Shown here: positions 8,061-17,064 of the stretch, one piece after another
How positions within the stretch are numbered: the first letter of the stretch is position 1
Layout: the number at the start of each line of letters is the position of its first letter
Source: Candidatus Bipolaricaulota bacterium
GTDB taxonomy: Bacteria > Bipolaricaulota > Bipolaricaulia > RBG-16-55-9
Direction of reading: 5' to 3'
Assembly: GCA_026982655.1 (NCBI GenBank)
Contig: JALSGO010000009.1
Span: 1 to 33,338, forward strand
DNA: 33,338 nucleotides
The notes under the pieces: generated by a model
What the model was told of the DNA's origin: nothing
The model's database searches: none
What the model saw: the letters and a program-made list of their open reading frames with translations, nothing else
Made by a program: the position numbers and the translations under genes

Positions 8061-8966
8061 ATGGAGCCGGAGACGTGGACGGTCAGGCGGATCTTGGAGT
8101 GGACGTCGGGATATCTGCGTCGCGGCGGGGTGGAGACGGCCCGCTTCGAAGCCGAGTTGCTCCTGGCCCACGCGCTGCGCACCGAGCGCCTCGACCTCTA
8201 TCTCCATCCGGACCGCCCCTTGAGCGAGGCGGAGCGGGCCCGCTTCCGCGAGCTCATCCGGAAGCGGCGCGAGGGGGTCCCGTTGGCGTACCTGCTGGGC
8301 ACGGTGGAGTTCTTGGACGTGACGCTGCGGGTGGACCGGCGGGCGCTTATTCCCCGCGTCGAGACGGAGGAGCTCGTCGAGCTCCTCCTCCAGGACTGCG
8401 ATGCACAGGCGCAAGCCCAGGGACCGGGTTGGCGGGTCTTGGATCTGGGTACGGGCTCCGGGGCCATCGTGATCGCCCTCCTCAAGCGCTGGCCGCAGGC
8501 GCGGGCCGTGGCCGTAGATCGATCACGGGACGCCTTGGAGCTGGCCCGGGAGAACGCGCGCGCCAACGGCGTGGACGGGCGAATCCACTGGGTGCAGACG
8601 GATTGGCTGCGGGGCCTGCGCGCTTCCTTCGACCTCATCGTCTCCAACCCGCCGTACGTCCCCTCGGAGGAGTACGCCCACCTCCCGCGGGAGGTCCGGG
8701 TGTACGAGCCCCGCTTGGCGCTGGACGGCGGCCCCCGCGGACTGCGGGAGCTGGCGCGCATCGCGGAAGAAGCCCCCAAGCATCTGACCCCCGGCGGACG
8801 GCTCTATCTGGAGATCGGCGCTCAGCAGGCTGAGGACGTCCGGCGCCTGCTGGAGGAGACCCGAGCGTTCGCCTCCGTGGAGGTCCTGCAAGACCTATCG
8901 GGGCGGGACCGCTTCGTGCGCGCCCGCGGGCGCTCCCGAGGGCGGGAGGCGGCAGGATGCCCGTGA
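8061..8966 (+). CDS. prmC: Peptide chain release factor N(5)-glutamine methyltransferase
   Basis: VLDLGTGSGAIVIAL ... FDLIVSNPPYV (NPPY motif), ALIPRVETEELVE; ATG 8061 within ORF 7506-8966. Confidence 0.92.
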   Translation: MEPETWTVRRILEWTSGYLRRGGVETARFEAELLLAHALRTERLDLYLHPDRPLSEAERARFRELIRKRREGVPLAYLLGTVEFLDVTLRVDRRALIPRVETEELVELLLQDCDAQAQAQGPGWRVLDLGTGSGAIVIALLKRWPQARAVAVDRSRDALELARENARANGVDGRIHWVQTDWLRGLRASFDLIVSNPPYVPSEEYAHLPREVRVYEPRLALDGGPRGLRELARIAEEAPKHLTPGGRLYLEIGAQQAEDVRRLLEETRAFASVEVLQDLSGRDRFVRARGRSRGREAAGCP

Positions 8967-9685
8967 TGGTTCAGATCGCGGAGCTGGCCGTACGAGAAGG
9001 TAAGAGGTTCCTCTTCCGGGATCTGAGCTTTCGACTGGGACGGGGGGAGTGGGCCTGCCTGGTGGGGCCGCCGGAGCGGGGTCGGGCTCTGCTGGAGGTC
9101 CTCTGCGGCCTGCGGAGGCCCGAACGCGGTCAGGTGCTCGTGGACGACCGAAACGTCATCCGCCTCCGCCCGGAGAAGCTGCGGCTCCTCCATCGGCGCT
9201 TGGGGATCGTCTTCGGGGAGCTGGGGCTGCGCCGAGGCACGACTCCGGAAGGATGCATCATATTCAAGCTTCGCGCGTTAGAGCTCTCGGCGGAGGAAGC
9301 CCAGGCCCGCGCCCATCGGGCACTCTCGCTCGTGGGCCTCGGTTCGCCCCCCGACGCCGAGGTCCCCGAAGGGACCCCCAACGCGCAGGGCAGCAACCGG
9401 CAGCGGCGCGTGGAGGAGCTGAGCCCCGGGGAGCGACGCCTCCTGCAGTTGGCCGTGGCCCTCTGCGACGATCCCGTGCTCCTCCTGCTCGAGGAGCCCT
9501 TGGAAGGGCTCTCCCCTCCCGAGCAGCGGCGCTACCTCCGAGCGCTCGAGGAGGTCTTCCTGCGCCGGAGGTTGACCCTCCTGATGACGGCCCGCGATCC
9601 GGAGCCCCTACGGGGGAGTCCGGCCCTCCTCTACGCCCTCGAGCCGGAAGGAATCACGCCCTGGGCCGGGGAGGAGAGGTTCTGA
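8957..9685 (+). CDS. FtsE-like ABC ATP-binding protein with degenerate Walker A/B, Q-loop and H-loop
   Basis: Overall ABC/FtsE layout but VGPPERGRALL (Walker A), GIVFGELGL (Q-loop), LSPGERRL (signature), LLLLEEPLEG (Walker B), MTARDP (switch). Confidence 0.8.
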   Translation: MPVMVQIAELAVREGKRFLFRDLSFRLGRGEWACLVGPPERGRALLEVLCGLRRPERGQVLVDDRNVIRLRPEKLRLLHRRLGIVFGELGLRRGTTPEGCIIFKLRALELSAEEAQARAHRALSLVGLGSPPDAEVPEGTPNAQGSNRQRRVEELSPGERRLLQLAVALCDDPVLLLLEEPLEGLSPPEQRRYLRALEEVFLRRRLTLLMTARDPEPLRGSPALLYALEPEGITPWAGEERF

Positions 9686-9686
9686 G

Positions 9687-10652
9687 ATGAGCAGCACGCC
9701 CTATCTGTTCCGGGAGCTCCTGCGCTCCCTCTCCTTGGGGAGCTGGGCACTGGCGGCGCTGGCGGTCGGGGCGCTGGCCTTGGCGCTCCAGCTGGTTGCC
9801 GTAGGATCCCTCCTGCGGGAGCCGCGCTCCGCGGCGCCCCGGGAGGAGCTGATCGCCGTCCCCTTGGGGACGCTCTCCCAACGGGAACTCGCGGAGGTCC
9901 ACCAACGGCTTGCAGAAGACCCCGACATCGCCGGGGTGCGCTTTCGCTTCCCTCAAGATCCCCGGGGGGAGGCCCTGGGATACTATCGGATCACGCTGCA
10001 CGAAGGGATCTCTCCCGACACCGTGATCGAACGCCTTGTGGGCTGGGGGGTCTTCGAGCGCGTGGAAGAGCCGCAGCCGGAGCCGAAGGGGCTCGTGCGG
10101 AGCTGGGCGGAAAGTCCGCAGGGGAGGTGGCTCCTCCTCGGGGGGATGCTGGCGATCGCGGGCCTCGCCCTCGGCCTCTTGGCAGCGAGCCTGCGCGCCG
10201 CAGAGAGGAGCTTCCGGGCGGAGCGCAAGCTGCTGGAGCTCTCGGGCGTCGATCCCGCGGTGATCCGTCGGCCCTTCGTGCTGCTCGGGGGACTGTACGC
10301 CGCGCTCGGCGCGCTCCTGGCCGCCGCCCTCGCCGCCGTGGAGGGGGCCTGGATCGCCTCGAACCCCTCCGGCCTCGGGCTGAAGAGAGTGCTCCCGGAG
10401 CTGTTCGAGAAGGGGGCGTTTGTCCGGTTGGGGGTGCGGGCGCTGCTGCTGGGAATCCCGCTCGTGGGGATCGGGGCGGGACTCGGGCAGCTCCTCGCTC
10501 GGGGCGCTTACAGATATCCCAGCCCGCGCAGCCGCTCCCGGATCTCCTCCTCCTCCTCGGGGGAGAGCGGGGAGCCCTCCGACCCCGACCGCGACCCCTC
10601 CAACGCGGAGAGACCCTCCTCCGCGTCCGCGCCGAAGTCCCCCGGACCTTGA
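9687..10652 (+). CDS. FtsX-like permease, four predicted TM helices, Ser/Pro-rich C-terminal tail
   Basis: One N-terminal TM, extracytoplasmic region, three C-terminal TMs; starts 2 nt after the FtsE-like gene. Confidence 0.75.
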   Translation: MSSTPYLFRELLRSLSLGSWALAALAVGALALALQLVAVGSLLREPRSAAPREELIAVPLGTLSQRELAEVHQRLAEDPDIAGVRFRFPQDPRGEALGYYRITLHEGISPDTVIERLVGWGVFERVEEPQPEPKGLVRSWAESPQGRWLLLGGMLAIAGLALGLLAASLRAAERSFRAERKLLELSGVDPAVIRRPFVLLGGLYAALGALLAAALAAVEGAWIASNPSGLGLKRVLPELFEKGAFVRLGVRALLLGIPLVGIGAGLGQLLARGAYRYPSPRSRSRISSSSSGESGEPSDPDRDPSNAERPSSASAPKSPGP

Positions 10653-12283
10653 TCCTGAGCCGCCGTCCGGCCCCCGTCGAGGGTTTCCGAAGTCGAAGCC
10701 GAGCCCACGGGGTGCCGCGCCCGGAGCGCCTCGCTCGCCCGCCCGTCGAGCCCTGGAGGCGGGGGGACCCCCAGGAGTTCACAGATCGTGGGGAAAAGGT
10801 CCAGCAGCCGCAAACGAACCCTCCCTCGGGGCAACCCCGCACCGCAGCCCAGAAAGACCCCATACAGTCGGTGCCAGCCGGAGTGGGCCACCGCGTGCGT
10901 CACCGGGCGGTTCGAGAGGAACTCCGAGAGCCCCATGGGGGAGTGTCCCTCTGCGGGGAGGAAGACGAGGTCGGGGCTCTGAGGGTGCCGTTCGGGGCCG
11001 TATAGCTCCTCCGCCCGGAAGAGGCGCTCGACCACGGGCTCCCCCGTCCAGGGGTTGCGCCACTCTCTTAGCGCTTCCTCAACCTCCTCCAAGATCTTCG
11101 GCGCGCAGCGAGGGGGGACGATCCCTTGGGGCTCGCGGCCCCGGCGGTTCAGAAAGATCTGTCCTACGTTCCCGTAGGAGTAGGCCACCGTCCGGGACCA
11201 GTCCACGTTCGCGGTCGAGAGGGCGAAGCGGCTCAGCCACCGATACGCCTGCGCCGGATCTCCGCTCCCCCGGCCCAAGAGCCCCAGCCGAGCCTCCCAG
11301 GGATAGAGGTTCTCGGGGACGACCCCCAGCTCGTAGAGGGCCCTCTTCACCCGGGTGGGAAGGTTCCCCCGCAGGCGCAGAAAGCCCTGCCGCAGGAGCC
11401 AGGTGTTGAGGTGGAGGTTGTAGCGATGGGGGCCGAAGCCGTGGTCCGAGATCACCCAGAGGGTGTCACGCTCGTCCAGCAGCGAGCGGAGCTCGCCCAC
11501 GAGCGCGTCGGCCCGGCGATAGACCTCGAGCACGGGCTCCTCGTCGGGGAGGGGGGACCCATAGCGGGGCCGGGGGTGCCGGTCGAGGGTGTGCCACATC
11601 TGGTGCTGGACGGAGTCCGTCTCCATCACATGGGCCAGGAAGACGTCCCAGTCCTTGCGGGCGGCCAGATAAAGAATAGCCCGGGCGCGCAGCTCCAAGG
11701 ACCGTTGAAGCCGGGAGAACCACCCCGCGGCCCGACGCCCGCCGGGCCACGGCGGCGGCGCGAGGGGGTAGCGCCCTCCCAGCGCCTCCTCCAGCTCCCG
11801 TTGGAGTGAGGGCGGATGGGTGTAGGGACGCCCCGGCGGGGTCAGGAGATCCCCCACGGCGAACCCCCCGCCGCCTCCGCCCCGATCCCGAAACCGAAAC
11901 GGGTACGTGAGGGGGAGGCTCACGACGCCCACCCGTTGGCCGTGGGCGCTCAGCCACTCCAGGAGCGTGGGCGAGGGGAGGGCGGAGCCGTCCACCGGCT
12001 CCAGGGCGTACGAGTGAGGACGGCGGCGGAGCCACTCGCACACCCCGTGCCTCCCGGGAGAGAGCCCCGTGAGGAACGACCCCCAGGCCGCGCCCGTGAC
12101 GGGCGGGATCACGCTCTCCAAGGGGCCGAAGGCCCCTTCCTCCATGAGCCTCCGGAGGTGGGGCAGGCGGCCCTCGGAGGCCCAGCGCTCGATCAGCTCG
12201 GGGGAGGCGCCGTCCAACGCCAGGATGAGCAGTCTGCGGGTACGATCCCGATAGCGGGTGCCTCCAGACATCCCTCCAGACAT
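10508..12283 (-). CDS. Alkaline phosphatase superfamily / type I phosphodiesterase-nucleotide pyrophosphatase family protein
   Basis: LLILALDGASPELIERW...PPVTGAAWGSFLTGLSPGRHGV...METDSVQHQMWH...LWVISDHGFGPH; C-terminal EEEEEIRERLRGLGYL. Confidence 0.88.
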   Translation of the reverse strand: MSGGMSGGTRYRDRTRRLLILALDGASPELIERWASEGRLPHLRRLMEEGAFGPLESVIPPVTGAAWGSFLTGLSPGRHGVCEWLRRRPHSYALEPVDGSALPSPTLLEWLSAHGQRVGVVSLPLTYPFRFRDRGGGGGGFAVGDLLTPPGRPYTHPPSLQRELEEALGGRYPLAPPPWPGGRRAAGWFSRLQRSLELRARAILYLAARKDWDVFLAHVMETDSVQHQMWHTLDRHPRPRYGSPLPDEEPVLEVYRRADALVGELRSLLDERDTLWVISDHGFGPHRYNLHLNTWLLRQGFLRLRGNLPTRVKRALYELGVVPENLYPWEARLGLLGRGSGDPAQAYRWLSRFALSTANVDWSRTVAYSYGNVGQIFLNRRGREPQGIVPPRCAPKILEEVEEALREWRNPWTGEPVVERLFRAEELYGPERHPQSPDLVFLPAEGHSPMGLSEFLSNRPVTHAVAHSGWHRLYGVFLGCGAGLPRGRVRLRLLDLFPTICELLGVPPPPGLDGRASEALRARHPVGSASTSETLDGGRTAAQDQGPGDFGADAEEGLSALEGSRSGSEGSPLSPEEEEEIRERLRGLGYL

Positions 12284-12316
12284 CTAGGTGAAAAGCCTCC
12301 TTGCGGGCGTCCTCCT

Positions 12317-13066
12317 CTAGCGGGAGGGCTCCTTGAGCATCCACTCCGGGACCCGTCCCTGCCAGACGAGCGCGAAGTACGCCCGGTAGCCGTCGAGGGT
12401 ATAGCGCAGCCACTCCCGGTGCAACCCGTAGCGGCGGCTCGACGAATAGACCCGCACCTCCGGCGCGTAGACGATCCGCTCCCCCGGCCTAAGCACCTTC
12501 CCCAGGCGGAGCCCCAACTCCAAGTCCTCCCCCAGGCGCAGCCGGGTGTCGAACCCGCCCACCCTTTGGAAGATCTCCCGCCGCACCGCGAAGTTGAACC
12601 CCCAGAAATGGGGCCTCCGGAGCCAAACGTGCACCCGCTGGTGCAGCGCGATGAGCCGCTCTAAGAGGAGCACCCGCTGGATCCAATGGGGGCGGTAAAA
12701 GCAGACCCGCCCGCAGAGGGCCATCACCTTGGGGTCTTCAAAGCGCCGGACGATCGCCTCCAGCCACGTGGGGGCCACCCGGGTGTCCGCGTCCGTGCGG
12801 GCGATCAGCCCATAGCGGGCCTCGCAAAACCCCCGCTGCGAGGCCGCGGCCACCCCACTCTCCTCCTCGTGGACCAGGCGCAGGGGCAGCTCCGGGTGGG
12901 CCCGATGGAAGCGCCGGATGAGCTCGCGGGAGCCGTCCGTGGAGCCGTTGTCCACCGCCACGACCTCGTAGGGCTTCCGAAGGGTCTGGCGCGAGGGGAG
13001 GAGCGCTTCCAGGCACGCTTCTATGGCCTCGGCCTCGTTATAGACCGGGATGACGACGGAAATCAT
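12317..13066 (-). CDS. Glycosyltransferase family 2
   Basis: MISVVIPVYNEAEAIEACLEALL...VVAVDNGSTDGSREL...IARTDADTRV. Confidence 0.92.
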   Translation of the reverse strand: MISVVIPVYNEAEAIEACLEALLPSRQTLRKPYEVVAVDNGSTDGSRELIRRFHRAHPELPLRLVHEEESGVAAASQRGFCEARYGLIARTDADTRVAPTWLEAIVRRFEDPKVMALCGRVCFYRPHWIQRVLLLERLIALHQRVHVWLRRPHFWGFNFAVRREIFQRVGGFDTRLRLGEDLELGLRLGKVLRPGERIVYAPEVRVYSSSRRYGLHREWLRYTLDGYRAYFALVWQGRVPEWMLKEPSR

Positions 13067-14138
13067 CGGGAGGGACGGTGAGGGGACGGGGCTCCTCGGC
13101 GCTTACGGGGGCCAGGGCCCGGGGCTCCGGAGGCTGGGCGAGCACGCTTCGGTACAGCTCCTGGAGGCGGCGGCCCACCCGCTCGAGGCTGTGCTCTTGC
13201 GCGAGCCGCTCGGCCCCCTCTTGGAGCTTTTCATAGAGGGTCCGATCCTCGGCCAGCCGCCGAACGCATTCGGCAAACTCCTCCACGGTGCGGGCCTTGA
13301 GGCAGTTCTCCCCGTGATGGAGCCAATCTTCGTACTCGGGGAGGTCCCGCACGACCACGGGCCGCCCCAGCGAGGCGGCCTCTAGGATGACGAGCCCTTG
13401 GGTCTCCGTCTTGGAGGGGAAGAGGAGCACGTCTCCGGCGGCGAAGGCCCCGGGGGTGTCCTCCACGAACCCCGGGAGGATCACGTTCGGCGGCTTTTCG
13501 TCCAAGCGCTTCTCCATCTGCGGATGGAAGGCCAGCGCCTTGGGCCAGCGGTGGCCGTACCAGATGAAATCGTACTGAGGAAGCAGCTCCGCGACGTCTA
13601 AGAAATCCGTCACCCCTTTGCGCGGGATGATGTTCCCCGCCCCGAAGACCGTAAAGCGCGCAAGCCCAAACCTTCGGCGATAGAGGGCGCGCTTTTCGGG
13701 ATCGAAGCGGAAACGTTCCCGGTCCACGCCGTTGCTGACCACCTCGATGCGTTTGCGCACCCCGGCCCGGAGGAGCTGGCGCTTGGCGAACTCCGTGGGG
13801 GTGAAGACCGCGTCCCCCTGCTCGTAGAAGAACTTCAAATACGCTTCGTACAGGGGCGCGATCACGTTGGACATGGTGAAGCTGTCGCGGAAGTCGTGGG
13901 CCCCCACGCTGTGGGCGTGGACCACGACTTTGATCCCTTCCCGCTTCGCTTTGCCGAGGTAGTAGAGCGACTTGGGTCCGAAGGCGTGGAGGTGCAAAAG
14001 GTCGTAGGGCTCGTCGGCGGGGTCGGTCACCACCTCGACGCCCGCCATCCGGAGGGCCTTGCGGTGGGATTCATAAGCCCGCTTGAAGCCCGATTTCGAG
14101 ACGACCTCCTCCGCCTCCAGGTAGAGACAGACGCGCAT
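13038..14138 (-). CDS. Glycosyltransferase family 4-like (GT-B)
   Basis: MRVCLYLEAEEVVSKSGFKRAYESHRKALRMAGVEV...LLFPSKTETQGLVILEAASLGRPVVVRDLPEYEDWLHHGENC. Confidence 0.9.
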   Translation of the reverse strand: MRVCLYLEAEEVVSKSGFKRAYESHRKALRMAGVEVVTDPADEPYDLLHLHAFGPKSLYYLGKAKREGIKVVVHAHSVGAHDFRDSFTMSNVIAPLYEAYLKFFYEQGDAVFTPTEFAKRQLLRAGVRKRIEVVSNGVDRERFRFDPEKRALYRRRFGLARFTVFGAGNIIPRKGVTDFLDVAELLPQYDFIWYGHRWPKALAFHPQMEKRLDEKPPNVILPGFVEDTPGAFAAGDVLLFPSKTETQGLVILEAASLGRPVVVRDLPEYEDWLHHGENCLKARTVEEFAECVRRLAEDRTLYEKLQEGAERLAQEHSLERVGRRLQELYRSVLAQPPEPRALAPVSAEEPRPLTVPPDDFRRHPGL

Positions 14139-14240
14139 GGTGCCCCCTTCTCTCCAACCCTCCATCGGCGGTCGGATGTCCCCGTCTCAACCCGCAATTT
14201 GCCTGCCAGCGGGCCGTCGACGTCGCAGCTCCGATCCCGC

Positions 14241-15800
14241 TCATTCCCACTCGATGGTTCCCGGCGGCTTCGACGTTATATCATACACCACCCGCGTGAT
14301 CGGGGGAACCTCATTGGTAATGCGCGAGGAGATCCTCTCTAACACCCCGTGGGGAATTTTGTACCAGTCGGCGGTCATCCCGTCCCGGGAGTGGACGGCT
14401 CTTAGGGCCACCACGTACCCATACCCGCGCCCGTCTCCCCGGACGGCCACGCTCCGGACGGGCAGCAGCACGGCGAAGTACTGCCAGATCTCGCGGTGGA
14501 GCTTCGCCCGTTGGATCTCCTCCCGCAGGATGGCGTCGGCCTCCTGCAGCAGGGCGACCTTCTCCGGGGTGACCTCCCCGAGGATGCGCACGGCGAGCCC
14601 CGGGCCGGGGAAGGGCGGCTCGTCCACAATTTCCTCGGGGAGCCCCAGCGCCCGCCCCAGCTCGCGCACCTCGTCTTTAAAGAACTCCCGCAGGGGCTCC
14701 ACCAGCTCAAACCCCAGCTGTGCGGGGAGCCCGCCCACGTTGTGATGGCTCTTGATCGTCTCGGCCCCGTGCGCCGTCCCCGCGCCCCCGCTCTCGATCA
14801 CGTCGCTATAAATGGTCCCCTGGACCAAGACGTCTAGGGGCTCCTCCCGCTCCAGGCGGCGGGCCTCCCGCTCGAAGACCCGGATGAACGTCTCCCCGAT
14901 CGCCTTGCGCTTCCCCTCCGGGTCCGTCACACCCCGGAGTTTCTCGAAGAACTCCCGCTTCGCGTCCACCGTCCGTAAGGGGAGGCCCAGCCGCTCGAAG
15001 ACCCTCCGGACGCGCTCCGGCTCGCCCTTGCGCAGCAGCCCGGTGTCCACGAAGACGGGCACCAGTCGGTCCCCGATGGCCCGGTGGACGAGCACGGCGG
15101 CGACGCTGGAGTCCACCCCTCCCGAGACGGCGATCAGGGCCCGCTTGCCCTCCAGCTGCGCACGAAGCTCCTCGACCTTCGGCTGCACGAGATCGCCGGG
15201 CCGCCAACGCTCCCGGAGTCCACAGATCCGACGGAGCCAGTTGTGAAGCATCCGGGGGCCGTGGGGCGTGTGGTGGACCTCGGGGTGGAACTGCACGCCG
15301 TAGATCCGTCCCGGTTCATCGCGCATCGCGGCCAGGAGGGGCGGCTCGCCCGCGGAGTAGGCCAGCGCCCGGAAGCCGGGCGGGAGCTCCGCAATGACGT
15401 CTCCGTGGCTCATCCAGACCCGCCCCCTCCGGCCTAAGCCCAGGAAGAGGGGGTCGTCCTCCACGATCTCGATCTCGGCGACGCCGTATTCCGCCTTCCG
15501 AGAGGAGCGCTCGACCCGCCCGCCCAGGAGTTGGGCCAAAAGCTGCATCCCGTAGCAGATCCCCAGCACGGGAATCCCCAGCTTGAGAACGTCGGGGCCG
15601 AGGCGGGGGGCGTCGGGCTCGTAGACGCTGCGCGGCCCGCCCGACAGGACCAAGGCGCGGGGGCCTCGCTCCCGCACCTCGCGGGCGGAGAGGGTGGGCG
15701 GGGCCACCTCGCAATAGACCCCCTGGGCCCGGATCGCCTTGGCGATCAGGCGGGTGTACTGCGAGCCAAAATCCAAAATGAGCACCCACTCGTCCGTCAC
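14241..15800 (-). CDS. guaA: GMP synthase (glutamine-hydrolysing)
   Basis: ILDFGSQYTRLIAKAIR...GICYGMQLLA...ALIAVSGGVDSSVAA...PPFPGPGLAVRILGEVT...C-terminal PGTIEWE. Confidence 0.98.
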   Translation of the reverse strand: MTDEWVLILDFGSQYTRLIAKAIRAQGVYCEVAPPTLSAREVRERGPRALVLSGGPRSVYEPDAPRLGPDVLKLGIPVLGICYGMQLLAQLLGGRVERSSRKAEYGVAEIEIVEDDPLFLGLGRRGRVWMSHGDVIAELPPGFRALAYSAGEPPLLAAMRDEPGRIYGVQFHPEVHHTPHGPRMLHNWLRRICGLRERWRPGDLVQPKVEELRAQLEGKRALIAVSGGVDSSVAAVLVHRAIGDRLVPVFVDTGLLRKGEPERVRRVFERLGLPLRTVDAKREFFEKLRGVTDPEGKRKAIGETFIRVFEREARRLEREEPLDVLVQGTIYSDVIESGGAGTAHGAETIKSHHNVGGLPAQLGFELVEPLREFFKDEVRELGRALGLPEEIVDEPPFPGPGLAVRILGEVTPEKVALLQEADAILREEIQRAKLHREIWQYFAVLLPVRSVAVRGDGRGYGYVVALRAVHSRDGMTADWYKIPHGVLERISSRITNEVPPITRVVYDITSKPPGTIEWE

Positions 15801-15839
15801 GCCTGCGGTCCCCTCCCGCTTCGCTCTCTGCGCCCTTTG

Positions 15840-15868
15840 AGGGTAGTAAGAGCCCTTGGAATTTGCAA
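15840..15868 (-). promoter_or_regulatory. Candidate guaA promoter: TTGCAA-N17-TACCCT
   Basis: TTGCAA at 15863-15868 and AGGGTA at 15840-15845, 17-nt spacer. Confidence 0.5.
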
Positions 15869-15874
15869 ATCCTG

Positions 15875-15903
15875 TTGCACTCCCTTGGGGAAGGGCCTAG
15901 AAT
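15875..15903 (+). promoter_or_regulatory. Candidate hflKC promoter: TTGCAC-N17-TAGAAT
   Basis: Hexamers at 15875-15880 and 15898-15903, 17-nt spacer; arranged back-to-back with the guaA promoter. Confidence 0.55.
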
Positions 15904-16041
15904 CCCTTGGAGAGCGGCGTGGGTGGGCTCGGCCCCCTCCTGCGGGCTTCTCCGAGCGGAAGGGGTCGAGAACCTTCACCTCTAGGGATCCCAAGCCAAG
16001 CGAACGCGGGAACACGGAGCGGAGAAGGAGGGAGAGCCTCT

Positions 16042-17064
16042 ATGCGAGGACCGCTGGACTTCGACATAGAAGACGAGGGCGAACGGTGGCAAGAGGTAGG
16101 CCGTCGCCTGGGGAGGCTGGGCGGCTGGACGGGCTGGCTGGTGGCCCTGGTCATCGTAGGGCTGTGGCTGGCCAGCGGGGTGTATACGGTGGGGCCCTCG
16201 GAGGTGGGGCTGGTCAAACGCTTCGGGAAGTTCGTGCGTCAGACGGGGCCGGGGTTGCACTACCGCCTGCCCAGCCCCATCGAGAGCGTGGTGATCGTCA
16301 ACCAGTATGGGAAGCAAGAAGTGGAGATCGGAGTGACCCCGCCGGGACGGTTCGGTCGCGCTCCGGCGGAGGAGTCCCTGATGCTCACCGGGGACTTCAA
16401 CATCGTCTACGTGGAGGCGACGATCGCCTACAACGTCACCCGCGATCCCCAGGCGTACGCCTTCGAGATCGAGGACCCGCAGTTGATCGTACGACAGGCG
16501 GCCCAAGCCGTCATCCGCGAGCAGGTGGCCCTCCAGGAGGTGGACCGGCTCTTCGCCTCCGAGGAGCGACAGCTCATGGGCGAGCGGATCAAGCAGGAGC
16601 TTCAAGAACTCCTAGACCGTTACGGCACGGGCATTCAAGTGCTCAACGTCTTCCTCCAGGAGGTGAAGCCCCCCACCCCAGAGGTTGCCGCAGCCTTTGA
16701 CGACGTCAACAGCGCCGTGCAGGACAAGGAGCGGATGATCCTCGAAGCGCAGCGGTACGCCAACGAGCAGATCCCCCGGGCCGAGGGCCAGGCGCAGAAG
16801 ATCCTGAACGAAGCGGAAGCGTACCGACAGAGCCGCATCCTGGAGGCCCAAGGGGCCGCCGCCCGCTTCACCAAGGTCCTGGAGAGCTACTACCTGGGGG
16901 AGACGGTCACCGCGGCGCGGCTCTACATCGAGACCATGGAGGAGATCCTCCCCGGAATGCGGAAAGTGATCCTCTCCACCGAGGGGAGTGGCCTGGTGAG
17001 CCTGCTCGACCTGGAGAGGCTCTTCCAGGAACGCCCGATGAGGGAAGGGGGTGAGGGCCGATGA
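16042..17064 (+). CDS. hflK: FtsH protease modulator HflK (SPFH/band 7)
   Basis: TM then GVYTVGPSEVGLVKRFGKFVRQTGPGLHYRLPSPIESV...; followed by hflC. Confidence 0.93.
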   Translation: MRGPLDFDIEDEGERWQEVGRRLGRLGGWTGWLVALVIVGLWLASGVYTVGPSEVGLVKRFGKFVRQTGPGLHYRLPSPIESVVIVNQYGKQEVEIGVTPPGRFGRAPAEESLMLTGDFNIVYVEATIAYNVTRDPQAYAFEIEDPQLIVRQAAQAVIREQVALQEVDRLFASEERQLMGERIKQELQELLDRYGTGIQVLNVFLQEVKPPTPEVAAAFDDVNSAVQDKERMILEAQRYANEQIPRAEGQAQKILNEAEAYRQSRILEAQGAAARFTKVLESYYLGETVTAARLYIETMEEILPGMRKVILSTEGSGLVSLLDLERLFQERPMREGGEGR

